Source of the DNA: Zhengitettix transpicula
Lineage: Eukaryota; Arthropoda; Insecta; Orthoptera; Tetrigidae
Assembly: GCA_037074705.1 (NCBI GenBank)
Contig: CM073595.1
Span: 48,169,639-48,233,638 of the forward strand
DNA: 64,000 nucleotides
Direction of reading: 5' to 3'
Both the position numbers and the translations under genes were made by a program. A model generated the notes under the pieces. That model was given only the letters and a program-made list of their open reading frames with translations, searched no databases and was not told the origin of the DNA. The stretch's first letter is position 1. Each line of letters starts with the position of its first letter. Below are positions 37,831 to 47,835 of the stretch, piece after piece.

Positions 37831-38159
37831 TTATTCATTGAAAACAATTAGTGTTTAGTCAACGTTAAGAAATAAGGTAACAATACATGCAAATATTTAA
37901 TATTTTTTTCAGTACAAATGAATTTGTACTCAATTTAAACAAGACTACTACTAGTGAGGCGAGAAAAATAACTAAATATTAATTTTTCGATGGTCATCTT
38001 GTTGAAAAACTTGCTAATAACCATAGTCGAAAACTACCGCAGCAACTGGATACTAATAACGTATACTTTCCCGGTGTATTGATTTAATAAAAAATTCTGG
38101 GTTTTATAATAATATTAAATTATTGTAATAATATGGCTACTATTTTCCTTAAAGCCTAT

Positions 38160-38885
38160 GCCATATCAGATTCTGAAAACTTGACACAGTGGATCAATAT
38201 TCCAGATGAACGGGTAGAATGAAGCCCAGATAAAAAAAAAGGCTTTCTGAAAATGATAAAAAAAAGAGCCAAGGATGAATCGACAGCAGTTCTTTTTCTT
38301 GTTGACCGCACAACGGCAAAACTAGAACGGGTTCTTGCCAAATTTAACATTTTTTCGGTAAAAAAAAACATATGCTAGACTCCGTGAAAGGCGATATTGG
38401 TTTAAAACTCGCTGGGGTTTATAAGATCACTTGCAACTGTGATCAAGAATATATCGGACAAACAGTGCGGACAGTTGAACTTCGCTGTATTGATCACCAA
38501 ACACATTCTTCAGAAACGGCCAGATTAATCTGCGGTGGCCGAACAAACACTGATGACAGGACACAAGATGGATTTTAAAAATACTAAGATTGTGAACTAC
38601 ACGAGAGGTTGGCTGAATAGTGTTCGAGTGGAATCCATCTAAATGAAATGGCATAAGAACCTTATCAACAGGGATTCCGATCATCACATCGGTTCCTCCC
38701 GACAACATGACACGAATAAAATCACTGAATATTTTGACCAATCACAACACGAAAAGGTCAAAATTTGATGTGCTTCAGAAGTCTACAGAAAAAAAATGAT
38801 CGTAATTGTCTCGGCCCACCTGACGACGGTGGAGATTTATTTCACTAAAACGTTGTGTTTTAATAAACAATTGACCCGGTTGATA
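38160..38885 (+). mobile_element. Penelope-like element, endonuclease end
   Basis: The frame from about 38250 reads KMIKKRAKDESTAVLFLVD, RTTAKLERVLAKFNIFSVKK, the linker between RT and GIY-YIG in PLEs. After a +1 shift at an A run (38360-38369) it continues LDSVKGDIGLKLAGVYKITC, NCDQEYIGQTVRTVELR (38372-38490). A second shift leads to AVAEQTLMTGHKMDFKNTKI, VNYTRGWLNSVRVESI and a stop at about 38642. GVYKI and YIGQT mark the GIY-YIG nuclease. The 3' non-coding part carries a hammerhead-like core at 38820. The copy is 5'-truncated and has at least two frameshifts. Confidence 0.88.
38820..38852 (+). ncRNA. Hammerhead-like core in PLE tail
   Basis: CTGACGA, then GGUG pairing with CACU (one G-U), then AAAACG in place of GAAACG. 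The lost G should abolish or reduce activity. Confidence 0.5.
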
Positions 38886-40020
38886 AATCAACTTTAAGTA
38901 GTCGTCATAATTTTTAATTTTACTTTTCGATCAAACAGTCGTTTAGGTAATTCATGAAATCGTTGTAATATTCAAATTTGACATTCGGAAAAAATAAATT
39001 TTATGCTTACAATACATTATAACTTTCCAAAATTTTATTACAAAAAAGTGACCACATTATGAACGATAAATTCCTGAGATTTAATTGCACAAAATTCCTG
39101 ATGCGAAGGAGGTAACCAGGCAATATATATCTATCAAAGTATGTAAAACCCTTCATCTTACACTGTTCTTAACTCCTCACGTGACTTTTCGAGACGGTCA
39201 GTAATTATTAAAAACATAGAATCGGTGAGAAACTAATTGCGATATTTTACCCCAAAGTTTTAACTGATAATAAGTAATCTTGTAAAAATAAAGTTTCCTG
39301 CTACTTGTTTTCTTTTCGAAGTGGACCTGCAACCCGAGAACATCACTTCACGATGACTCGTAACTTTATTTTTCAAGCTTCAGAGACCCCAGGGATTTTA
39401 AAGTTAACTGAACAAGATTCTATTTTACATTTCAAAAACTGTAATTACGATGACGGAACGACACTGATCGCCTCTAAGTCGTTCACGGTTACATTTCAGG
39501 GAAACTGCGCAACACTGAAGGGCTTGTCGTAGGCAAATAAGAGTTTCAAGATAGGGTTTCTCCTTCTTGTTCAAAAGTCGGCCTGCGCTTCTTGTAGTCG
39601 CCTGAGGGGAAGTGCGAACTCGACTCCTGAAAATTTCGCGCTACCGAGATTTCATTGTACTTTATGAGCAAAGAAACTGCATGCACCAAGTCATTTCCGA
39701 AGATGAATTGAAAAACCTCCCAGATAGGATATTAAAAGTCTGCACGAGATAAATCGGCTCAATAAATTCTCACTCAAAATTTCTTCATACATCCGACAAC
39801 ATTCCGACTTTTAACGTAAGTGTTCAATTAAAAAATATTTAAATTCCAATCCTGTAATAAACATTAAAATAAGTGCAACTTCCATATCACTAATCACATT
39901 TTTTAAAATCAGGTGATACCTGATATATCGTTAGTGATCACGTTAATGAATGATGCATACATGAAAATGTTTTTTCTATATATATTTTATTTAAAAATAA
40001 ATATTTTTTATTTTAATAAT
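38886..40020. other. Nothing recognised
   Basis: AT-rich except 39300-39660, which is balanced in base content with a 75-codon plus frame lacking a known domain. Confidence 0.45.
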
Positions 40021-40023
40021 GTT

Positions 40024-40175
40024 TATATACGCCGAAATTTGTTTTTAAATACTAACTGTTTGGATTCCTATTTGTATCCGAACACACAGTTTTGAAAAAT
40101 ATTTTTTTAAAAAAAATAAAGGATGTATACGCCGATTCAATTTTTTTAAATACCTATTTCGGATTCCTACCGGGA
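40024..40175 (+). repeat. Partial tandem duplication, offset about 102 bp
   Basis: tatacgccga, a T-rich run, aaatac and ggattcctac recur in the same order at 40024-40073 and 40126-40170. Confidence 0.6.
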
Positions 40176-40225
40176 CGACTGCCAGACTGTCATTATCACA
40201 ATACATTCTGGATTTAGGATGAAAT
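40165..40225 (-). mobile_element. SINE 3' fragment
   Basis: Holds the body blocks gactgccagactgtc and acattctggatttagga of the SINE at 32300-32550, in the same orientation, without the tRNA-like head. Confidence 0.65.
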
Positions 40226-40427
40226 TTATATTTCATTCGAAATAAAATTATATCAGAATCCCATAAAAATCACGCAATTATGCGTCTGCATGATTCTGAG
40301 ATATGTTCGGGATTTTCTAAATATTATAAATTTTTTAAAAGATTGAGTGTATTATCTGGTTAAAGCAAATTTTAATTTTTTCCTGTAAAACAAATAATTA
40401 CGGGAAGAAATTTCAACTTGTTGTGTA

Positions 40428-40432
<5 letters not shown>

Positions 40433-40464
<32 letters not shown>
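40433..40464. repeat. (TA)16 microsatellite
   Basis: Uninterrupted TA repeat of about 32 bp. Confidence 0.9.
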
Positions 40465-40466
<2 letters not shown>

Positions 40467-40479
40467 AAAAATATTCTCA

Positions 40480-40610
40480 ATTTTAACGTAGGTTTTCCCG
40501 GTGTAACTGCTGGATAAAGTTTTCTCGGGATTCCAACCGGGTAACGTTCTTTAATTTCCACAACGTTTCGATGGCTTGCACCACCATCTTCTTCAGGAGA
40601 AGTTTATTTT
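40480..40610 (-). mobile_element. PLE-type 3' terminus
   Basis: Minus strand: hammerhead-like core, then gttggaatcccgagaaaac and cagttacaccgggaaaacc. The same two blocks follow the endonuclease of the PLE at 55100-55650 or appear beside the palindrome at 10060. No protein-coding part remains. The 69-codon frame here is a shadow. Confidence 0.65.
40564..40596 (-). ncRNA. Hammerhead-like core, best-paired stem II
   Basis: Minus strand CTGAAGA, A, then GATGG paired with CCATC around a 9-nt loop, then GAAACG. All core bases CUGANGA and GAAA are kept. Stems I and III were not resolved. Confidence 0.6.
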
Positions 40611-42526
40611 TCTATATCTACGTATTTATACATGATTTGTGTAATACATACATATGTTCCACAGATACAAATAAATAAATATAACATTTTACGTGATATA
40701 CATCCGAAAGGCAGTTTTAATGCGTGAACTTGAACCTCATTCTGATGAATTAGTGTTTACCGTAGAGTTTGTAACACATCTATTTGTTGAGCTTTTCCGT
40801 CGCTAAGTTTCTCATCTCAGATCAAAAGACGTGCTGTATCTTTCGAAACGCGTGTTTATGAACTACGGGATGTTAGGACGAAGCCTTTGTACTCGGGGTC
40901 TGCCATGTGTTTATGTTTTAGGAATAAACCTGGTGTAGCTGGACCTTTCTCGGCATCGGGTGCTTTCCGTTATCTATTTTTAAGTTCCGGCCTATTCTAA
41001 GTGTTATGCAATATTTCCCGTTGATTAACCTATCACCTTCTGGACAACAACCGCTTGAGAAATCGAGACGTCATGTTTAATGAATAGAAAATTTTGTATC
41101 AGATCCCATGCATACGAACGTGAAAGCTAATACAGGTTCGAATTTATTGTTTCCCTTTTTCGCAATTCAAACATAATTTCCACTGTTAGAAACGTACTTA
41201 AACATTATTTCTAGCAGCATACTTTTTTCATCTCAGGATTTTTTTATTGCTATACAATTGTTGTGTGTCCTGCGTTTTAAACACGAAAGTGAAAAATAAT
41301 AATGGTGAAGTGAGTAACGGTGAATTTTTGTCGTGCGATTGTTCTGAAAAAATAATTTTACTACCATATTGCAAGCTTAATTTTACTATGAATATTAATA
41401 TATTCCAATGAGGTAATATCAGTTAAAATTTCAAAAAGTAATTATTGATACCATGAATAATTAAAGCGTAAGAACTGTCGAATTGATTTGATCTGTTTTA
41501 TATATAATCATTCGTGTTGTAATTTATACATATTTATCGGATTATATTATTTTTTACCTGAATATTTCTATCACATTTAGCCGCATAACCTACACTTCTG
41601 ATTTCCTTCTGATTGAGATAAAATCAATCGATTTAATAAATGAAAATGTATCATAATGCATTAAACTGTCTTCTACATATAGTCATTAACTTATATTTTC
41701 ACATTTATTTCGAATTTCTTTCTCACTTATATTTTTCTCGCTTACGAAATTTTTTATAAACGTGTTTTCAAATTTATGATTTAAATCATTTATATATTGC
41801 CCCTCTAAAAAAATTTCATACGATTATTTGAAATGATAAATCTAAATCTATAGTTTTACTACATTCCTAATTCTGAATTAATTCAAATTATCACACTACT
41901 TCTTCCTTTCTCGGGACAGAAACGGGAAACCGGTAAAATCATATCCTACTAGTCATGAAAAGTTAAAAATAATCTTGAGAATTTTTGGAAGAGGCCAACT
42001 TGCAAACACCGCCACCCAGAAATCACCGAGAAAAAGAGATAAAAGACAAAAATAAGACTTCAATCTGGATTGAGAAATTAAAAAAATTAAATCCTACAGA
42101 GAGAGCTTACACTCATTGTTTCTAAAAATCAAATATATATTACATTGGACAATTATTATCGACTGGCAACTTTAATACACGAAAAATAACCACTTAGATT
42201 ATTCATTCGAGAGCAACATATGTTTAATTATATATTCATCGTTACGTATAAGTACTATTAAGAAAAATAAGTCTAACGTGTGAAAGATAAATATTTGAGT
42301 TTTACCGAAACTGATTCAATATTGTTATATATACGTTAGGAAGCTAGCGAATCAGGACCTGAGGACCTGGTCTGGATGTTTCTACATTTGATCTTATTCC
42401 AAAAGGCTGTTGTTTCGTCAACGTAGAGGTACATTACAAAATAGCCTTCAGACACTCGAATTAATGTCAACATTTCTTAAATTAGAGCTACATTATTTAA
42501 AGCACTTCCTTAGATCGTAATATAAA
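40611..42526. other. AT-rich DNA, nothing recognised
   Basis: No repeats or exon-like segments seen. Confidence 0.55.
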
Positions 42527-42583
42527 TTTATCATGTTGATGAGGTTCTAGAAGAAGTAAGGAAAATATAAAATAAAGACTAGG

Positions 42584-42844
42584 TTGATGACTAACCATGG
42601 CTATATAAAAATATTGAAATTGCATAACTTCCGTAGTCATTCAAACTCTGAACTGGATTTATATGATAGATCAGTTGTAATAACTGGCAAAAATGGTATT
42701 GGTAAAACTAATATACTTGAAGCAATCTCACTGCTTGCTAAAAGCAACGGAATGGAAAAAGCAAAAGCAAATGAGAAGCAAAATAGATTCTGTAATGAAT
42801 TGGCAGAAATAGAAAATCAGAGAATGCACAGCAACAGATTCTGA
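42584..42844 (+). pseudogene. recF: Bacterial recF N-terminal fragment
   Basis: The 86-codon frame starts IKILKLHNFRSHSNSELDLY (residues 8-27) and has a perfect Walker A, GKNGIGKT (residues 35-42), followed by NILEAISLLAKSNGM. This is the N-terminus of RecF, the SMC-like ATPase that loads RecA at gaps in bacteria. Full RecF is about 350-400 residues, so only the first sixth is present; the similarity fades after residue 60 and a stop follows. RecF is not an insect protein. The codons are AT-rich, which suits an endosymbiont such as an alphaproteobacterium of the Wolbachia/Rickettsiales type, but the donor is inference. No other bacterial gene is certain beside it. Most likely a fossil lateral insertion. 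Confidence 0.8.
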
Positions 42845-45070
42845 TCAGGTTACGAAGTTTTCTTCTATGGCTCTTTTTGAATTTTTGTAAGTTCTTATTG
42901 CTTGATTCTCTATCGTTCTGATCACGACGGCGTTTCAGGCTCAGAGAGCGGTTGTAAAAGTTAACGGGTAATGCAATTCAACCGTTAAAAAGTCACACAT
43001 GAAAATATTCCAATTATCAGTCTATCTATCTTCTATCTTCTCACTCCTCTACTCAATTCTACGGAAGCTAATAGTTATTTTGAATCAATTATTGAGAGCA
43101 AGTTCCTCAACTTTTACTTACCACAGTACCGTGTTCGTAATTATGAAGTCGTTCGCGATATACGATTTTTCTCATATGAATTCACTGATTGTAACGATAC
43201 GAAACTATAACGATGAAGATGCACACAAGATGTATGAAGGGAAAATTTGTTATTATCTTAAAAATGATTAATCGAATGAAAGAATGCCGGGAACGGGGAG
43301 GGTCTCAAAGGACATTGACTTCTCATTAGACGAATACAACATCTATACGAAACAAGATAGAGCAAGGTTGCTTCACTTAATTAAATTCCATATACCTTCC
43401 AAATAGTATTGTTTTCAATAAACACGTTATGTGAATTAATATTAACTATTTGTTTTTTTTACATGGCCATTCTTAGATAATTAATATTCATTCGGACTTC
43501 AGTTTATCTTAAAAATATATTTGTCATATAACTGTCACACTTTCAAATTGTGTTATTTAATCGATATGATTAAAGTCATTTTGCAAATTTCCTTCACGAA
43601 AAAGGCTATGCATTGAAAGTAATTTTGACTCCTTTACTACATGCACGTGTATAATTAATGTTTAAAAATTATGCTTAAAAAATTATGAGATTCCTTCCAG
43701 CTGTAACGGCACTCTATGCTGAATCCTTGGGGAAAATATTGTCTTTCTTTAATGTAATTTATATTTATAATGCAAGATTTTAATAATCTACGTTATTCCT
43801 TACACCAGGTATTACGGCAAAACCTTTCCAATTAATTGAAATAACGTGTCGATATTTACTGGAAGATATAGTTCCGATTAATTCCCACTCCCAAGTCGAT
43901 CAAGAAGTACAAATAAATATGATTAAAAATCAGGATTAAATTCTATCTAATATTAAGACGCAGTCAGCTGTTTTAACGTTTAGCCATACTTTAAGTGGCA
44001 TTGTGAATTCATCTCCCGTTGGTTTAAGATGTTTATGGCTAACGGAATTTTCTGATTCTTAACCGGATTAAATTATAATAATAAAAAATCTTTTAGTTGT
44101 GTTTCTAACACAGTTAACAATCATAATTTGTATTGAATATATTAGCAGCATACAAGAGAGGATATTTTTCTCTCCAACAGATAATTATTATATACATAAT
44201 ATTTGTTCTGTTAGAAGTTGGATAGGTAAATCGAAATAGAGTTAGAATTACACGACAATATACTTCTAACGGCAACGAGATATTGTCATAGCGAAAGATT
44301 TTGCGGTTTTATGGAGAGAACGAATAATAACCCACATTATCAATCTCGGTTTTCCATTGATAAATTGGAAGGTCGGAAATGTGATATTGTAGAGGATACA
44401 GGCGAATATACGAGAAACTAACACAGTTAGAACAAGAAAAAGGAAAAGATAGAAAAAAGAAAGGACGAGGAAGACGAAAATACTTTTCTGAAAGCCAATG
44501 GAAAACGCTATTGATCATAATATTCAAACAGCACAACCTTATTAAGCTTTAGGTATATGCTTCTAGCGCTTTTTTAGTGCCGAATAAATAAGAAAATTGC
44601 AAGCGATCTTTGCTCGATTTCATTAAAGAATTTCCGTACTCAATCCTTTTCAATTTTTCCTAACATGAACCGTTTTTAAGAAAAGAATGACTTGGAATTC
44701 ATTTGTAGTTCAGAAAGTATATAATATAAGAGAATCATCCCTGATATTCAATGTTTCACCTTACTAATAAGATGCATTTATGAAAGCAAATGTGGAGAAT
44801 ATATATTTATCTGTACACTACAAACGGAAACGAGGCCTTATCGGATGAGATCTAGTTTCGTCGTTGATCGTGCTGGAAGCCTGAGAAGATAACGTTAGTG
44901 GCATATTGATTGGAGCGACGCGGCGGGGGCGGTCGCCAAGAGAAAGCAGTAAATTTTGCTACCAACTTGTGTTACGTAGCGAGGACCACCACCATTACTT
45001 AAGCTGATAAAAGACGAGGAATTCCCCTTCCGTGGAGGAATCGCAAATCCTCGCCGAAGTGAGGAGCCTA
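42845..45070. other. AT-rich DNA, nothing recognised
   Basis: The 90-codon frame at 42999-43271 and the minus frame at 44309-44536 show no domain. 44880-45070 is GC-richer and would be the 3' untranslated side of the exon at 45075 if that is real. Confidence 0.5.
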
Positions 45071-45074
45071 CCTA

Positions 45075-45297
45075 TCAGAGGGACAGCCACATCAGGTAGA
45101 GGATGAGCAGCAGGGCGATGAGGATGGCGTAGTTGACCACTAAAGCGTGGGACTCCGTGCCGCCCTTCATGCTTAGCAGATCACGACTGGAGCGGCTCAC
45201 GCAGTCCCCGCCCACGCACTCTATTTCCACCGGCTCCACTCCTCTCCAGGCTCGATCTCGAGACCCAACGTCCGACGATTTAATTAATAGCTGCCAA
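45075..45297 (-). CDS. Exon-like ORF ending in a transmembrane tail; possible micropeptide
   Basis: On the minus strand a frame open from beyond 45297 to a TGA at 45077-45075 has strongly GC-ending codons in an AT-rich area. It reads VEPVEIECVGGDCVSRSSRD then LLSMKGGTESH and a hydrophobic end ALVVNYAILIALLLILYLMW plus LSL. An in-frame ATG at 45170-45168 (A at -3) would give a 31-residue peptide made of a short polar head and one membrane helix, the plan of sarcolamban/regulin micropeptides that bind SERCA in muscle. Alternatively this is the last exon of a longer protein with a tail anchor or a GPI signal; a T-rich acceptor, tattttggcag, ends at 45298. I do not recognise the protein. Which start applies cannot be told from sequence alone. 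Confidence 0.5.
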
Positions 45298-45298
45298 A

Positions 45299-45714
45299 AT
45301 ATACGCCAAATAACTCGCGACGGCCATCCAAAACGAATAGAACCTCGGACACCAAATCAATTGCAACCAATTAATTGGAAGGGAAACAGAGGAAAGCCGC
45401 AGTAAATGTCATATTAGAAGTACAAAAGGAACGGATAAGAAAGGGTATACAATAAAGGAAGATTTAAAAGAGACATAAACACACATATAAAACCTACCCC
45501 AGTAAGTTATGTAATCCTTCTGAAACAATTTTACAATTTAGAAACTAATATTTCCTATTGTGGACATATAAGGAAAAAAGACATCAAACCGAGTTTATAT
45601 AATTTTATTATTATAAGTGCTGAATCATTATCACTAGACGCCATGGATCAGACAGGCTTCAGTAGTGTATTATGAGAATTTCTACTCGTATTATTTCTGT
45701 GCTCCACACGGTAG
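45299..45714. other. Nothing recognised
   Basis: Would be intron or upstream of the exon at 45075-45297. The plus frame at 45133-45405 is a shadow of that exon. Confidence 0.45.
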
Positions 45715-45800
45715 TTGTGGAGGTTTAGCGACCGAAACGATGCCAGACTGTCTATGTAGATAACACATTCTGTATTTATGAAGAAAACAGGTGATTGTGC
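45715..45800 (-). mobile_element. SINE 3' fragment
   Basis: gatgccagactgtc and acacattctgtattta match the body of the SINE at 32300-32550. Confidence 0.6.
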
Positions 45801-46857
45801 TAATCCCTTACAGTCTCAGGTTCCTTGACCGGTTTTTGGAAACGGAGAAAAATCTACCCTTGCTTTGTTTTATGATACTTACATCAGCATTTACCTGAAT
45901 GACGTATTAAAACAATGGATACCCAAAATCACGATGAACAGAAGGGGATTCGCACTGTAATTCAACTTTAACCCTTACTTTAAGGGACTATCACTCCACC
46001 AAGAATTATCATGAGCTTGACGTAAACAAATTGTTTCTTTATGTAAATTTATTAAATAACAGTATAATACACTGCTTCCAGAGCAATAAACGAGATTTCT
46101 GTTTTTGTGTAAGTAGATTTTGATTCCAGTATTAAATTTGTAACTATCGAAAATTGTTGTCATGTTAGCTATGATCTATTATAAATGTCATGAATGGTTG
46201 TATTAAATGATTTGTAATTCCAGAGTTTTGTAAAGCCCATACACCATTTTCTTGGCTAACAATCGTATAAATGAGAACAAAATTTCTCTGTTTCGGAATA
46301 ATCATTCAGGGATTTGATACCATATATATCGTTAAAGAGTAAATTAATTTTCTATCTTTGTGTCAGTACAATTTTAACGGTAATTGAGTTTTATTTATTA
46401 GCAAGTAAATTAATATGATTGAATGAGGAGGATAATTTCTATTAAATTAAAAATGTTTAGAGCATAATGGTGATTGTGATGAAAGATAAATGTTTTCTTC
46501 AGCAAAAAATGTTATTTACACGTTTTTATAAGACTGGTCGTATATTAAAAGAACGAGATTGATCTGAAAGGGAATTAATTATAAGAAGAGTAGCAATCGA
46601 GGAAGTTTCTTTAACTAATTTCAGAAAGATAAAAACTACTAATGAACTGCAGCTTTTACCGTCAAAAACTATGTACGGAAGTAAATATATTGTTTTTTAA
46701 AAATAGTAGTTTCGATATATATAATATATATATGAAAAACACAGCACCTGTATTTTACTTTGATTGTAGAATATGGAATATTCAAATCTGCGTCTTTAGT
46801 TTGAGGTTTAGCTTTTTTGGACTTCATGAATTTTTCTTTCTCTGTTATTCGTTTCAG
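45801..46857. other. AT-rich DNA, nothing recognised
   Basis: No repeat or gene seen before the possible microexon. Confidence 0.5.
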
Positions 46858-46903
46858 TATGAAGCAATGGAAGAATTGTGGTTATTGCCGCAAGCGTGTA
46901 AAG
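46858..46903 (+). other. Possible 46-nt microexon
   Basis: A strong pyrimidine tract ends in gtttcag at 46857, followed by 46 nt that can read YEAMEELWLLPQACK, and then a donor AAG|GTAACC at 46904. Both splice signals are good, but the length is not a multiple of three and no neighbouring exon is identified. Speculative; signals of this quality arise by chance in windows of this size. Confidence 0.2.
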
Positions 46904-47680
46904 GTAACCTACATTTAGTAATATCCACTTTTTCTGGTCTTTTCTACGAATACGTTTCAAGCTGATTCTCCTCGCCTGTACTCGTAGTTCCGCACTCGCA
47001 GCTTCAGCGGATAAGTTTAGAATATATTTCCATATGCAGAATAAACCCAGAGTTTTCTTGGATCATTTTCTCCTGTACGGAGATCATAAGTAAATGGTTG
47101 TTGCCTTGGTTCTCCGATTGCTGTTACATTACGGAATGCTCTGTGTGTTGTGTGACTGAGAACGATCCAGTTTAATGTACCCTTCAGCGCGAATAAATTC
47201 ACGCTTTTGTTGGTCTGGATTTTTTACACAACGGTTGGCGCTGTGGAATAAATTCGTTAGCTTCACCGAACTGTTGGCACAACTCGAACTGTAATTCAAA
47301 TATTATCCCGTGTGCTTGGGTTTTCTGTAATTGACAGTTGTGTGTGTGTGTTGCCTGGTTACCGGGGGAGAAAAGACTAAAGTAGATTAGGCATACAGGA
47401 TTAGTTCTGAAAACGTGAGCGGAATATTCCGCGGTTGGTGTTGCTGGAAAAGTGTTGGTTATACTTCGTGATCTGATTATTTCCTTTAAAGATGAAAATC
47501 GATTAATTCCACAATAGTAAGAATGCTAAAGGGCAAAACTAATAGCGAAATGTCGTAGGGAAACATAAAAGCTTAGCGATCAAGAATCTGACTAAGGTTT
47601 GGCCAAATTAGGTGGGCTTTGCAAACCTTAAACAGAAAAAAAAATAGCTAAAGTTCGTGTAAGTTGTTTGAACTGTGGTA
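46904..47680. other. Nothing recognised
   Basis: Mixed composition with a short TG tract at 47340-47351. No frame with a recognisable domain. Confidence 0.5.
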
Positions 47681-47684
47681 AGAA

Positions 47685-47835
47685 TGGAGGTGCAGAGTGA
47701 AGTCGCAGCTGCCGTCGGATCGAAGGAGCCGCTACGCGCATGCGCGTCATGTATGCGAGTCTTACTGTGGCGTCGCGGCTCGTCGGGACGCAGCCCCACG
47801 CACGCCATTCACGCTCACGCCACTCGCGGCAAGCT
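47685..47835. promoter_or_regulatory. CpG-rich block with an NRF-1/Ewg-type palindrome
   Basis: The densest CpG cluster in the window. It contains the perfect 14-bp palindrome ACGCGCATGCGCGT at 47734-47747, which fits the NRF-1 (fly Erect wing) site YGCGCAYGCGCR, a mark of broadly active promoters. Short frames on both strands here are by-products of the composition. Direction of any transcription is not clear. Confidence 0.35.

Noticed and set aside
42999..43271. Second bacterial gene after recF
   Set aside because: The frame is AT-driven, rich in L, I and S, and matches no bacterial family I know.
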